32,122 nt of DNA from an uncultured Bacteroidota bacterium (GCA_902802755.1 CADCNH010000015.1:1-32122); one strand, 5' to 3'. Numbered from the stretch's first letter, positions 16,215 to 25,892 are shown. Numbers and translations are program-made. Notes: a model not told the origin generated them from the sequence alone.

Positions 16215-17849
16215 ATGACCTTATCTATAACCGCAGTATATATTCTCTTGCTCATCGCCTTTTTAGGACTGCATGTGGGCTTGTGGGGCATTTTTAAGAA
16301 AGCTGGTGTCAATCCCTTGTTGTCACTCATTCCGATGGGCGACTATTGGTTTTGGCTCCGGAAAGTGCTGTCACGTCCATGGTGGTGGATGTTGCTGATC
16401 ATTTTCCCTTTTATCGGTATATTCATGTTCTTCATGATGGTTTGGAAAACCATACGTCTATTCGGGAAAACCAGTTATTTGCCCTTGATTTTCGGCACTG
16501 CATTCTTCTTCATCTATTTACCTTATTTGGGTTTCTCGAGGAAAGAGCAATTTACTCATCTGGCAGACCTTCCGGTTTTTGAGAAGAGCAAAGCGAGAGA
16601 GTGGGGCGATGCCTTGATTTTCGCCGTAGCTGCTGCCTATATTATCCGTATGTTCCTGGTGGAGTTCTATGCTATCCCGACATCCTCCATGGAAAGCACC
16701 CTCATGGTAGGCGATTATCTGGCTGTCGGCAAAATGGACTATGGTGCACGTGTACCCATGACGCCTATTGCCGTGCCTTTTGTGCATCATACGCTGCCCC
16801 TGACCAAGAGTACGAAATCCTATACCGAATGGATCAAGTTACCCTATATGAAGTTCCCGGCCATAAGACCTTTGCGACGCTATGATGTGGTGGTTTTCAA
16901 CTATCCTGATGGTGATACTGTGGCTATTGAGCGTCAAAGTGAGAGCTATTATTCCATTGTACGTGAGTTTGAGGCCATGCTCGACCCCAACACTCCCCGC
17001 AAGGTGATGGAGAATCTGTATTATCGCTATTCACCGGAAAAAGTGGCCTATTACAAATCAAAATATGCAGGCGATTATTATCCTGGCAAGGGTAGGGAAG
17101 CAGTGAAAAAAGAATATACCGTGGTAGCACGTCCTGTGGATAAACGCGAGAACTATGTGAAACGTTGTGTGGCTATGCCTGGCGATAAACTGCAAGTGGT
17201 TGACAAAGACTTGTTTATCAATGACGAGCCAGCCTTTACTCCTGAAAAAATGCAGTATTCGTATTTTGTAGTGGATCCAACGGGTATGGGCCTCTCTGCT
17301 AAAAAACGCAAATCGCTGAATATCAATGAGGAGGATATCCAGAAGATTGACCAAACCACAACGGTTTATTGGTTAAATGAGGACCAGAAAACTCAAATTG
17401 AAAAAATGGGCATGATTGTGGAACCTATTATCGACAAGGAAGGCAGCTACGATATGAACATTTTCCCACATGACTCCCGTTACGCATGGAATAAGGACAA
17501 CTTCGGTCCGATTGTTATTCCGCAAAAAGGCATGACAGTCGATATCAATGACTCTACCATTGTGCTCTATGATAAAATCATCAAGAATTATGAATTAAAT
17601 GACCTGCAAGTGCGTGACGGCAAGGTGTTTATTAACGGACAGGAAGCTCACAGCTATACTTTCAAGATGGATTATTACTTTATGATGGGAGATAACCGCC
17701 ATAACTCAGCCGACTCGCGTTTCTGGGGCTTTGTTCCTGAAAATCACATTGTTGGACGCACATTGTTCGTCTGGTTGTCCTTGGATAAATTCAAATCTCT
17801 TGGTGAAGGAAAGATCCGTTGGAAGAAGATGTACAAGAAAATCAAATAA
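16215..17849 (+). CDS. lepB: Signal peptidase I with N-terminal membrane extension
   Basis: The 544-residue protein combines an N-terminal multi-helix region (segments near 5-25, 57-80 and 87-107, with the RPWWWML motif) and a peptidase S26 domain. The catalytic serine is S158 in PTSSMES, just after a membrane segment at 132-150. The general-base lysine is K316 in YVKRCVAMPGD. The box E region GDNRHNSADSRFWG is at 492-505. Long insertions between these boxes make it about twice the length of a minimal enzyme, as is common in Bacteroidetes. It removes signal peptides from exported proteins such as the many secreted proteins in this window. Confidence 0.95.
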   Translation: MTLSITAVYILLLIAFLGLHVGLWGIFKKAGVNPLLSLIPMGDYWFWLRKVLSRPWWWMLLIIFPFIGIFMFFMMVWKTIRLFGKTSYLPLIFGTAFFFIYLPYLGFSRKEQFTHLADLPVFEKSKAREWGDALIFAVAAAYIIRMFLVEFYAIPTSSMESTLMVGDYLAVGKMDYGARVPMTPIAVPFVHHTLPLTKSTKSYTEWIKLPYMKFPAIRPLRRYDVVVFNYPDGDTVAIERQSESYYSIVREFEAMLDPNTPRKVMENLYYRYSPEKVAYYKSKYAGDYYPGKGREAVKKEYTVVARPVDKRENYVKRCVAMPGDKLQVVDKDLFINDEPAFTPEKMQYSYFVVDPTGMGLSAKKRKSLNINEEDIQKIDQTTTVYWLNEDQKTQIEKMGMIVEPIIDKEGSYDMNIFPHDSRYAWNKDNFGPIVIPQKGMTVDINDSTIVLYDKIIKNYELNDLQVRDGKVFINGQEAHSYTFKMDYYFMMGDNRHNSADSRFWGFVPENHIVGRTLFVWLSLDKFKSLGEGKIRWKKMYKKIK

Positions 17850-17951
17850 TAGATTTATGGGTGTACATGGTTAAGGAGAAAGGTTAAGGAAGGTTAGAAA
17901 GGTTAGAAAATTAAAATATAGCTATAAACCTTCAATAATTTTAATGGTCTA

Positions 17952-17983
17952 ATTAACAAATTTGCAAATTTGCCAATTATTCC
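17952..17983. repeat. Octamer tract overlapping a promoter
   Basis: ATTAACAA, ATTTGCAA, ATTTGCCA and ATTATTCC are four consecutive eight-base units. The second contains the TTTG used as the -33 element of the next gene. The rest of the 17850-18033 gap carries AAGGTTA-type imperfect repeats (17871-17912). Confidence 0.65.
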
Positions 17984-17992
17984 GTATTTTTG
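17961..17992 (+). promoter_or_regulatory. Bacteroidetes-type promoter of the DUF4412 gene
   Basis: TTTG (17961-17964), a 20-base spacer and TATTTTTG (17985-17992) give a good match to the TTTG / TAnnTTTG consensus. The ATG follows 41 bases later. Confidence 0.72.
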
Positions 17993-18033
17993 CACGCTCA
18001 AAAAGATAATGTATAACTTAAAATAAGAAAACT

Positions 18034-18741
18034 ATGAAAAAAGTATGTTTGATTATGGCAGTGGTTATGATGGGCTTTATGGCTCTCGTTTCCGCTCAGA
18101 AACCTTTTGCCGGCACCATCAAAATGCACACTCATATCGAGGGTACTGATGATCCGAATATTACCTCACAAGGTGAAGGTGATTATAGTATTCAAATATT
18201 CGGCAACTATACTAAAACTGTGGTTAGTCAGGAAGGTTTAGGTGTAGTTAACATCACCAATGGCGATGCTAAAAATGCTGTTACCATTTTGGATATTATG
18301 GGCATGGGTAAATATTACATCGAAATGTCTGCAGAAAAACTGCAGGAAACAAAGAAAAACGTTAAATATGATTACAATAAGACTGGCGAAAAGAAAAATA
18401 TTGCTGGTTATGATTGTGAGAAAGTGGTAGTCACCCAGACTGATATGGAGACCGACGAAAGTGTAACCTTTGTGGTTTATGTATCATCAGCCCTCAACAC
18501 TGGCGACAATATCAATTTCATGGAAACACCCGGATTAGCTGGCTATCCGTTGAGAACCGAGGTAAAACGTGATATTGAAGGAACGGAAATCACTATAGTT
18601 ACTGAAGCAACAGAGATTATCCCCAGCAAGAAAATCAAAGCCGTTGACTTTATGATGCCTGCTGACGCACAGGATATCCATTCCAATCCCGAACTGATGA
18701 AGATGTTAGGTATGGGCGGTGATGACGAGGACGAAGACTAA
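18034..18741 (+). CDS. Secreted DUF4412-like protein
   Basis: A 235-residue protein with a signal peptide (residues 1-20, ending VSAQ) and then a beta-rich domain, with KTVVSQEGLG, KYYIEM and NIAGYDCEKVVV as recognisable DUF4412-type segments. The C-terminus is Met-rich and acidic (LGMGGDDEDED). Family knowledge: DUF4412 proteins are periplasmic or outer-membrane associated with a LolA/LppX-like fold; their role is unclear. It is a single gene with its own promoter and a strong terminator behind it. Confidence 0.8.
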   Translation: MKKVCLIMAVVMMGFMALVSAQKPFAGTIKMHTHIEGTDDPNITSQGEGDYSIQIFGNYTKTVVSQEGLGVVNITNGDAKNAVTILDIMGMGKYYIEMSAEKLQETKKNVKYDYNKTGEKKNIAGYDCEKVVVTQTDMETDESVTFVVYVSSALNTGDNINFMETPGLAGYPLRTEVKRDIEGTEITIVTEATEIIPSKKIKAVDFMMPADAQDIHSNPELMKMLGMGGDDEDED

Positions 18742-18777
18742 GCAGTTGATAGTTGAAAATTAACTGTTGACAGTTAT

Positions 18778-18814
18778 AAAAAAAAAAGAGGTACTTGAAA
18801 GTGCCTCTTTTTTT
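18778..18814. terminator. Bidirectional intrinsic terminator
   Basis: A run of ten A is followed by GAGGTAC (18788-18794), loop TTGAAA, GTGCCTC (18801-18807) and seven T. The stem has one G-T pair. A-run and T-run on either side allow termination of both the DUF4412 gene (+) and queF (-), which converge here. Confidence 0.9.
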
Positions 18815-18848
18815 ATTTATACTTTTAGCTTAATATAGCTCATAAACT

Positions 18849-18888
18849 ATTTGCACATTTGCCAATTAACCAGTTGGTTCATTAATCA
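18849..18888. repeat. Octamer tract running over the queF stop codon
   Basis: ATTTGCAC, ATTTGCCA, ATTAACCA, GTTGGTTC and ATTAATCA are consecutive eight-base units. The last includes the queF stop (18882-18884, minus strand) and its final sense codon. Confidence 0.6.
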
Positions 18889-19343
18889 AGCTTGTAGTTC
18901 TGCAGGCGGTATTCTGCCATTTCCTCGTATTTTGTACCGGGACGGCCGTAATTGGCGTATGGATGGATACTGATGCCACCACGGGGTACAAACAAACCGA
19001 CAACTTCTATATAACGTGGATCCATCAGTTTCACCAGATCTTTCAGGATGATATTAACGCAGTCTTCGTGAAAGTCACCGTGATTGCGGAAAGAAAACAG
19101 ATACAGCTTCAAACTCTTGCTCTCAACCATGCGCTGGTCGGGGATATAGAGAATCTTGATCTCGGCGAAATCAGGTTGACCGGTGATAGGGCAGAGCGAG
19201 GTGAACTCTGGACAGTTGAACTGTACCCAATAGTCATGCTCAGGATGCTGATTTTGGAATGTTTCCAAAACTTCCGGTGCGTAGTCGGTGGCATATTCGG
19301 TCTTATGGCCTAATTGCTGTAGATTGTCTTCTTTTCGGTTCAT
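18882..19343 (-). CDS. queF: NADPH-dependent 7-cyano-7-deazaguanine reductase QueF
   Basis: The 153-residue length marks the short, unimodular QueF type. The catalytic cysteine is C51 in [12 protein letters not shown] and the general acid is D58, seven residues later as in the family. [15 protein letters not shown] (74-88) is the QueF NADPH/substrate signature. It reduces preQ0 to preQ1 in queuosine biosynthesis. It lies 66 bases downstream of ribBA on the same strand, and the gap holds heptamer repeats. No preQ1 riboswitch was seen upstream. Confidence 0.96.
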   Translation of the reverse strand: MNRKEDNLQQLGHKTEYATDYAPEVLETFQNQHPEHDYWVQFNCPEFTSLCPITGQPDFAEIKILYIPDQRMVESKSLKLYLFSFRNHGDFHEDCVNIILKDLVKLMDPRYIEVVGLFVPRGGISIHPYANYGRPGTKYEEMAEYRLQNYKLD

Positions 19344-19351
19344 GTTATTTA

Positions 19352-19419
19352 GGTTACAGGTTACAGGTTTCTAACCCCTAACCCCTGATCACTGACCACT
19401 AATTACTGGTTAAAGGTTA
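19352..19419. repeat. Period-7 tract between queF and ribBA
   Basis: (GGTTACA)x2 at 19352-19365 is followed from 19371 by a run in strict seven-base steps: CTAACCC twice, CTGATCA, CTGACCA, CTAATTA, CTGGTTA and AAGGTTA. The last two steps overlap the ribBA stop codon (19410-19412) and final codons. Confidence 0.75.
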
Positions 19420-20624
19420 AGTTTATGTCCCATTTTCTCCTGTTTGGTCTTCAGGTAGTAGCGGTTGATGTCGTTGGGTTCGATGATGATGGGCACAGTT
19501 TCCACGATGTCAATGCCATAACCGTTCAAGCCCACACGCTTGGCAGGATTGTTGGTTATCAGACGGATTTTTTTGGCTTTTTGGTCGTTAAGTATCTGTG
19601 CACCAATACCATAGTCGCGCTCGTCAGCACGGAAGCCAAGTTCCAAATTAGCTTCTACGGTGTCGCGGCCCAATTCCTGTAAGTGATAGGCTTTCAGCTT
19701 GTTAACCAAACCGATACCTCTGCCTTCTTGACTCATGTATAGCACCATACCCTTGCCTTCCTTCTCTATCATCTCCATAGAGTGGTGCAGCTGTGCGCCA
19801 CAGTCGCATTTGCAGGAGCCGAAAATATCACCGGTAGCGCAAGAAGAATGGACACGCACGAGTACGGTATCCCCATCTTCCCATTCGCCTTTTTTCAGCA
19901 CCAAATGGGTACTGTTATTGTTGAGTTGGGTGTAGGCTATCAGTCTGAAATTTCCCCACTGGGTGGGCAGATTCACTTCCTGTTCCTTGCGTATCAATTT
20001 CTCATTCTTCACCCTGTAGGCAATCAGATCCTGGATGGTGATGATTTTGATGTTGTGTTTGGCGGCCACTTCCATCAGTTGGGGCAGACGGGCCATGGTG
20101 CCATCGGGATTGATAATCTCAATCAGGGCACCCACGGGTTGCAAGCCTGCCAACCGAGCCAAGTCAACTGCCGCTTCGGTATGTCCGGCACGCACCAGCA
20201 CTCCGCCATCACGGGCACGCAAGGGGTTTATGTGCCCAGGACGGCCAAAATGTTCTGGTTTTGCGTTGGGGTCGGCCAAAGCCCTGATAGTGTATGCTCT
20301 GTCGTGCATGGATACACCAGTGGTGCAGCCTTGTCCCAGCAAGTCAACTGTCACGGTAAACGGTGTGCCGTGCAGCGAAGTGTTGAAGGCGTTATCCACC
20401 TGCATTTCCAGATTCAGCTGCCGGCAGCGTTCCTCAGACATGGGGGCACACAAAACGCCACGACCATAGCTGAGCATAAAGTTTACCTTTTCAGGGGTTA
20501 CATGTTCCGCGGCAATGATAAAATCTCCTTCATTCTCGCGGTCTTCATCATCTACTACAATGAGGAATTTCCCTTGTTTGAAATCCTCGATAGCTTCTTC
20601 AATAGTATTCAGTTTTATCTCCAT
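19410..20624 (-). CDS. ribBA: Bifunctional DHBP synthase / GTP cyclohydrolase II RibBA
   Basis: A 404-residue fusion protein. Residues 1-205 are DHBP synthase, with the acidic metal site [10 protein letters not shown] (25-34) and [13 protein letters not shown] (148-160). Residues 206-404 are GTP cyclohydrolase II, with zinc ligands C262, C273 and C275 in [15 protein letters not shown], and SQEGRGIGL and RDYGIGAQ further on. It makes both branch precursors of riboflavin from ribulose 5-phosphate and GTP. The start codon region overlaps the end of the upstream lipoprotein gene by 10 bases, which suggests co-transcription with it. No FMN riboswitch is seen. Confidence 0.97.
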   Translation of the reverse strand: MEIKLNTIEEAIEDFKQGKFLIVVDDEDRENEGDFIIAAEHVTPEKVNFMLSYGRGVLCAPMSEERCRQLNLEMQVDNAFNTSLHGTPFTVTVDLLGQGCTTGVSMHDRAYTIRALADPNAKPEHFGRPGHINPLRARDGGVLVRAGHTEAAVDLARLAGLQPVGALIEIINPDGTMARLPQLMEVAAKHNIKIITIQDLIAYRVKNEKLIRKEQEVNLPTQWGNFRLIAYTQLNNNSTHLVLKKGEWEDGDTVLVRVHSSCATGDIFGSCKCDCGAQLHHSMEMIEKEGKGMVLYMSQEGRGIGLVNKLKAYHLQELGRDTVEANLELGFRADERDYGIGAQILNDQKAKKIRLITNNPAKRVGLNGYGIDIVETVPIIIEPNDINRYYLKTKQEKMGHKLNL

Positions 20625-21916
20625 TCTGTTTTGTAAAAATTAAGTGCCCTGACACACCATCTGTGAGATGCGGGGGTAGCGGTGGACTTATTATATCTGA
20701 TGCCTATTCTGAAAGTTCCCTGCGGAACCGGTGTCAAGGCGTTACTGTTAGCGAAAGTAGTGGGGTAGGAGGCAAGAGTGTATAAATGCCACTCATTCAT
20801 GTCGATATCGCCACCCTGATAGGTGGTTGAATAATACACTTGATAATAGTCGGGATTCGTCACATCTGAAATCTGGTGCTCGATTTTCAGCATGCAGTCA
20901 GCATCGTTAATGGTTATTTCGGGAGAAATAACCCAATCGTCACAGGTGCCAGTTTCTGGCATGTGATACAGGAATTCGCTGCCATTGAAACTCTGATATT
21001 TCCATGCATCTGCCGTGGTCTGAATCCAGCCACCAGAAGTCAACGAGTTGACATTGATAGCCTCTTTGTGAACAAGAACCTCAGTAGGTTGCGGCTCCAC
21101 ATAGGCCGGTTTTATATCTTCAGCGGTACGCAAAGTGAATTGGTAATCGTTTTTGTAAATGGTCAGAATACCCGTTAAATCATATTCTTTGGTGGCATCG
21201 ATAATGATGTTTCTGAACTTGGCATAATTGGAAGTTCTCACAATAACATTGAAATTGTCCAAAGCGCGGTCGCAGGTGACTTCGTTGGTGGCCAACTGCA
21301 AGCCATGGCATGCGGAGCTGAAATGAGCGCCTTTGATGGTACAGAGACAGTTGACTTTATCGGCAGACAGGTCGGCGTTGGAAGTGATTTCGCAAATGCC
21401 TCCACAGGGTGACAGTTCATTGATATTGTCCATGCTGGGCAAACCCTCTTTGGATAGATATTTGCCAAGCATCATATAATTGATACGGCCAATGCTGTTC
21501 TCGTATATCCAGCCAATCTGATATTTGTTGTAGTAGTCGCCCACCACCAAACCGTCACAGTTGATGTAAACAATCTGGCCTACGGGATATTCGTTGAACA
21601 AGCTGCTCTGGTCAACGGCAATCTCAATACCACCGGTTTGGTCTTGCACGGTAATATATTTGTAGCAGTTTCCACCTTCATCTGAGCTGACCACCACGGC
21701 CTTCACGATGAAACGTTCACCGCTATATTGACAGATGGAGTCCGTGACATTCATGTTCAATTGTGTATGTCTTGCCTTAATATCAGCAATGGTTTTGTTG
21801 GCTCTTTTCCCAGTATATTCTGGGGCTTTGAATTCAGGAGCTTCCCATTTCTTGCATGAGCCCAAAGAAAGAATCAGGGCTAACAATATGATCGATATGC
21901 TATATATTCTTTTCAT
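20615..21916 (-). CDS. DUF5689 lipoprotein with C-terminal jelly-roll (choice-of-anchor J type) domain, Cys-rich
   Basis: A 433-residue lipoprotein: signal peptide with lipobox LGSC (Cys20). The DUF5689 OB-like domain (about 40-270) is marked by [19 protein letters not shown] and [18 protein letters not shown]. The C-terminal ~150 residues (GGWIQTT ... [10 protein letters not shown] ... [10 protein letters not shown]) resemble the choice-of-anchor J jelly-roll. It is a tandem paralogue of the next upstream gene, 14 bases away. Unlike that one, it has six cysteines clustered in the segment after LSPCGGIC. Family knowledge: DUF5689 proteins accompany TonB-dependent receptors and secreted nucleases in Bacteroidetes. 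Confidence 0.88.
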   Translation of the reverse strand: MKRIYSISIILLALILSLGSCKKWEAPEFKAPEYTGKRANKTIADIKARHTQLNMNVTDSICQYSGERFIVKAVVVSSDEGGNCYKYITVQDQTGGIEIAVDQSSLFNEYPVGQIVYINCDGLVVGDYYNKYQIGWIYENSIGRINYMMLGKYLSKEGLPSMDNINELSPCGGICEITSNADLSADKVNCLCTIKGAHFSSACHGLQLATNEVTCDRALDNFNVIVRTSNYAKFRNIIIDATKEYDLTGILTIYKNDYQFTLRTAEDIKPAYVEPQPTEVLVHKEAINVNSLTSGGWIQTTADAWKYQSFNGSEFLYHMPETGTCDDWVISPEITINDADCMLKIEHQISDVTNPDYYQVYYSTTYQGGDIDMNEWHLYTLASYPTTFANSNALTPVPQGTFRIGIRYNKSTATPASHRWCVRALNFYKTEWR

Positions 21917-21930
21917 AGCTTCATTAAATT

Positions 21931-23184
21931 TTATTGTTCAATAATAGTTGAAACTTTGAAGGCTGAAAGCAGCCATGTAGAGTTGGTATTATCATAATAT
22001 CTGAATGCGAATCTTACATTGGAGGAGGTGAGGAGCTCGTCGGTCAAAATGGCATTATAGGTGGTGAAAGTAGAGGGGAAGTCGCTGATATTCAGACTAT
22101 GCCATTCACTCTCATTAATGTCACCCCCGGTATATGTTGTGGAGTAATACACTTGACGATTGCCAGCGCCGTTTAATGAACGGTGAGTGAATGAAAGTGT
22201 CAGATTATCATAGTTGGTGGCGTTGATGGCCGGTGAAATCAGCCAGCTATCGTTGCTACCAGCGGCACCGACAATTCTCATAGCACTACCTGACATATAT
22301 TCCCAGTTGCTACCACTGGTGGTTTTGTTAATCCAGCCGTTATTCAGAGGATTTTGTGACAAATCCATATTGCTCACTACAATTTCTGTAGCCACAGGAG
22401 GAACTATAGGAGTTGAAATGTCGGATAAAAATCTAAGTGTCAATTGTTTATCATTCCTGAATCGAGACATGATAGCAACTATGTCAAAAGTGCCTTCGGG
22501 AGTGAGTTCGCTTGCGAAATCAGCATATCTGCTGGTGTAGAGGATAATCTCACCACCACCTTCAATCACAATATCATTGGAAGTTCCACTGCTTGTGGTT
22601 TCTGCAAACTTCTGTCCAGGATACTTGAAATGACAGTCTTTGATGCGAACCAGGCGGTTATACATGTTATCTTGAATCTGATTGACTGAGGTCAACTCAA
22701 TGGGTTCGGGGACTTGTCCAGGAGCCCCGTCTTTGAAGATGTATTTGTACAGTACATTGGAGTTGATACCAACCATGCCGTCATTTTCCCACCAGCCCAG
22801 TTGTGGCAGCATGCCATAGTCACCCAGCACAAGACCGTCGCAATTTACAAACACACGCTGTCCAACAGGATAGTTCATATAGAGGGAGGTGCTGTTGATT
22901 TTTATTTGTATGCCTGCGGTACCATCATCAATAGTAATATATTTGTAACAATTACCTTCTTTGTCGCTGGAAATAACGGTACCTTGAATCACAATACCTT
23001 TGGGAAGTGTATCGTAGGTGAAACCGGCCGGATTGGTGTGGTATTCCAGCAATTGGGCTATTGTATGGGTAGCCTTGCCGTCGTATGTAGCTATCGGTGC
23101 TACATCCAATTCGCGTTTGCACGAGGTCAGTAAAAACACTGCCACGGTCAACAAAAGTGATAATTTATATAGTTGTTTTTTCAT
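21931..23184 (-). CDS. DUF5689 lipoprotein with C-terminal jelly-roll domain
   Basis: A 417-residue lipoprotein with lipobox LTSC (Cys22). The DUF5689 domain has [26 protein letters not shown] and PVGQRVFVNCDGLVLGDY. The C-terminal region has NNGWINKTT, SWLISPAI and YYSTTYTGGDINESEWHSL, closely parallel to its downstream paralogue. It probably sits on the outer membrane and may play a SusD-like partner role to the receptor encoded upstream (inference). The receptor gene ends 115 bases before it; this gap is A/T rich with no obvious promoter, so one transcript is likely. Confidence 0.88.
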   Translation of the reverse strand: MKKQLYKLSLLLTVAVFLLTSCKRELDVAPIATYDGKATHTIAQLLEYHTNPAGFTYDTLPKGIVIQGTVISSDKEGNCYKYITIDDGTAGIQIKINSTSLYMNYPVGQRVFVNCDGLVLGDYGMLPQLGWWENDGMVGINSNVLYKYIFKDGAPGQVPEPIELTSVNQIQDNMYNRLVRIKDCHFKYPGQKFAETTSSGTSNDIVIEGGGEIILYTSRYADFASELTPEGTFDIVAIMSRFRNDKQLTLRFLSDISTPIVPPVATEIVVSNMDLSQNPLNNGWINKTTSGSNWEYMSGSAMRIVGAAGSNDSWLISPAINATNYDNLTLSFTHRSLNGAGNRQVYYSTTYTGGDINESEWHSLNISDFPSTFTTYNAILTDELLTSSNVRFAFRYYDNTNSTWLLSAFKVSTIIEQ

Positions 23185-23299
23185 TTTATGGTTGATTTGT
23201 TGATTTGATTTATTGTTGTTTTGAGATTTTTAGTATTAAAGAGTTTAAGTAAGCATCATTATTCATTATTAATTATAAATTGTTGATTATTATACTTTT

Positions 23300-25831
23300 C
23301 TAGTTAAACTGGAAGTTCAGTCCGGCATAGAAAGTGGTACCGAAAGCATAGTAGTACTTGTTCTGGAACTTGTTTTCATTGTAAGTAGTGTAATCATAAC
23401 GATACTGCTCCCAAGCGGTGGTAATCAGGTTCTTGTTGTTGGTAATATTGGTCACGCTTACATTGAAACCGATGGTGTAATTTTTGATTCTCCATGATTT
23501 GCTGATAGAAGCGTCGAGGGTGAACTGTCCTTTCAGACGGGTTTGACTTGCCATGGCGATATAGGCAGGATCATCAACGGCCAAGGTGCCACGTGCGAAA
23601 GTAGTTCTTCTTTCAGGGTTCAAATCGCAGTAAATCTTGTCGAAATAATTGGCATTGATATTCACCCACCAGTATTTATGATTGAATTTCAAACCGATGG
23701 TGGCAGCAGCCTGAGGAGAGCCTGCCACATGGTAGTTTTTCCAATAAACTATGCGGTTCACATCACCTTCGAAGTCGCTGCCATTTTCTGCGTTGATGGT
23801 CACATTGGCACGGTCAGAGTAGCGATAATCACCATAATTGCCGGCCAAAATCAAAGCGAACATAGAGCCTAACTTAATCTCCGCACCTAATTCCACACCA
23901 ATATGGCGCTGGTCGATACCGGTCATAGAGTAGTTCACCATACTCTGCATGCCATCATGGTAGAAGCTCACCAGCTTGGTCATATCATTCATCTGGGTGA
24001 AGTATCCCGTCAAACGCAGGGTAATCACCGGATATTTCATGATATAGGAGAAGTCAAGGGCACCGATTTTTTCATTTTTCAGGTTATCAACATATTTGTT
24101 TCTGATTCTGGGGGCTACAAAAGCATTGAGCACACTGGGTGCGTTGCTTTCGTATAAACCATTCAACACTAAATAATTACGTCCATTGATTTTGTAGGTA
24201 ACACCACCTTTGAATCCGAATTCGCAGAAGGCTTTGGTTGATGAACGGCCTTTTGAATCATCCTGGAAACGACCGTTTTTCATGTGCCCGACTCTCCAAA
24301 ATTCAGTTCCGCCAATTGAAGCGCCGAGATTGAAATCAACTTTGTTGTAGGAGAACAACACCTGAGCCCAAGCTTTCTGAATCCAAATATGGTAGTCATA
24401 ATCGTATCCGAAAACATCGCCTTCATGGAGCTCTTTATCCTTGTTATCCAGGTCGTTGTATTGTACATTGGCATCATCCGGGAAATCACCTTCAGAATAT
24501 TTATCCACATCCAACCAATAAAGGCCACCCAGCAAATCGCCGATGGTTTTGTAGTTGCGTTGTTTGATACCACGGAGATCAACCCCATACACAAATTTTA
24601 TATTTTCATTTATAGTATAAACGGCATTAGTGCTACCACCCAAAAGCAGGTGATTATAAATACGATTTTCAATCATATATTGTGCCCGTTTGCCCTGATA
24701 GGCAGCCAATTGGTTCACTTCATAGATTCTGTCCCAGTTGATTTGGCGAACATTGGCATTGGTCTTCCATTCGTTCAACACATCCCAATAGGTGGATGTT
24801 GTGTCACCATCTTGTATTTGATAGCTGGGGAGATAACGATAATAATCAGGTCTTGGATCCTGAGCGTCATACCAGTTGAGGGAGGTTGTGCTGTTTCTGC
24901 CGAAAGTGGCGGTCAGCGTAGTGGTCATGTTCAGCTTTGAATCGGGAGTATAATAGTGGGTAAGCTGGATAACCGGTTCATGCACGTTTCTGACACGGGC
25001 ATTGCGTTTTTTACCCTGATACCATCCCCAGTTGGGATTGTAATAATGAGTGCCCGTGATATCGTATGCCTCATTAACCGAATTGCCCTGCATACCACGT
25101 ACGGTAGGTGCGCCGAAAGCCGTCAGGTTCAACGCATGAGCGGTATTGAATTTTTTCTCCAAGGCGACAAAATAGCTGTAACCATTGTAGGAGACACCAT
25201 CCACATAGCTCAACGAATTGCCAAAACGTGCTGACAAAGAGGCAACTACCGACCAACCTTTATTCAATACACCAGAGGCGTAGGTGAATTGCAAACGGTT
25301 GGTATAGGTCCTGTTAGTCAATGAATAACCTACGCGGATCTGCTTACGGTAGGAGGAAGCGCGAGTGTTATAATTGCCGGCTCCACCAATATCACCGAAG
25401 TTGAACGTGCAGACATTCAAGCCCGTAATGTTTTCCGGATAACGCATCACATGATTCAAACCACCCCATTGTGAATAGGTGGCACGACCTGTGACCAAAC
25501 TGTTGAATTGGAAACCATTGATGCAGATGTTCTGAAAACGATTGTCATAACCTCTTGATTTGAAATAAGCTATACTGAATGTATAGGAGGTGTTGTTATC
25601 ATACACATCTTTGGAGGAGTGCAACAGTCCCGGCACATAGTCGGTCTCGCTGTCCGCATTCTCCTGACCTTCGGTAAGGTCGTAATTTTCCGTCGATGAA
25701 TCTGTATCGGTACTAATCACAGCGGTTTTCTTATCCCGTTGCTTTTTCTGCTTCTTACCGCCAGACTCCTGTGAACTTGCTATCATACAAGAGATTAGCA
25801 ATACAACTAACAAGAATAAAGTTTTTTTCAT
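23300..25831 (-). CDS. TonB-dependent outer-membrane receptor
   Basis: The start at 25831 (843 residues, MKKTLFLLVV) is preferred over an in-frame ATG at 25891, because the latter would place the promoter and its A/T-rich leader inside the gene. After the signal peptide (1-20) comes a Lys/Asp-rich linker, then a plug-like domain (about 68-160: SSKDVYDN, AYFKSRGYD, ICINGF, QWGGLNHV), then a 22-strand-type barrel with alternating aromatic strands ending in FYAGLNFQFN. The carboxypeptidase-like beta domain found at the start of most Bacteroidetes receptors is absent. It likely imports the product of the neighbouring secreted nuclease or a related substrate (inference). Confidence 0.88.
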   Translation of the reverse strand: MKKTLFLLVVLLISCMIASSQESGGKKQKKQRDKKTAVISTDTDSSTENYDLTEGQENADSETDYVPGLLHSSKDVYDNNTSYTFSIAYFKSRGYDNRFQNICINGFQFNSLVTGRATYSQWGGLNHVMRYPENITGLNVCTFNFGDIGGAGNYNTRASSYRKQIRVGYSLTNRTYTNRLQFTYASGVLNKGWSVVASLSARFGNSLSYVDGVSYNGYSYFVALEKKFNTAHALNLTAFGAPTVRGMQGNSVNEAYDITGTHYYNPNWGWYQGKKRNARVRNVHEPVIQLTHYYTPDSKLNMTTTLTATFGRNSTTSLNWYDAQDPRPDYYRYLPSYQIQDGDTTSTYWDVLNEWKTNANVRQINWDRIYEVNQLAAYQGKRAQYMIENRIYNHLLLGGSTNAVYTINENIKFVYGVDLRGIKQRNYKTIGDLLGGLYWLDVDKYSEGDFPDDANVQYNDLDNKDKELHEGDVFGYDYDYHIWIQKAWAQVLFSYNKVDFNLGASIGGTEFWRVGHMKNGRFQDDSKGRSSTKAFCEFGFKGGVTYKINGRNYLVLNGLYESNAPSVLNAFVAPRIRNKYVDNLKNEKIGALDFSYIMKYPVITLRLTGYFTQMNDMTKLVSFYHDGMQSMVNYSMTGIDQRHIGVELGAEIKLGSMFALILAGNYGDYRYSDRANVTINAENGSDFEGDVNRIVYWKNYHVAGSPQAAATIGLKFNHKYWWVNINANYFDKIYCDLNPERRTTFARGTLAVDDPAYIAMASQTRLKGQFTLDASISKSWRIKNYTIGFNVSVTNITNNKNLITTAWEQYRYDYTTYNENKFQNKYYYAFGTTFYAGLNFQFN

Positions 25832-25862
25832 AGACCTGATTTTAGTCGAATAAATTAAATTA

Positions 25863-25892
25863 CAAAAATAGGAAAAAACTATTTTATACAAA
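25863..25892 (-). promoter_or_regulatory. Promoter of the TonB-dependent receptor operon
   Basis: On the minus strand TTTG (25892-25889), an 18-base spacer and TATTTTTG (25870-25863) fit the Bacteroidetes consensus. The box lies 31 bases before the ATG at 25831 and decides that start. Confidence 0.68.

Noticed and set aside
19782..20636. 284-codon plus-strand open frame
   Set aside because: It is antisense to ribBA, whose metal-site and zinc motifs are unmistakable; the frame has no recognisable motifs or promoter.
24389..24940. 183-codon plus-strand open frame
   Set aside because: It is a shadow of the receptor gene on the opposite strand; hydrophobic look comes from reverse-complemented barrel codons.
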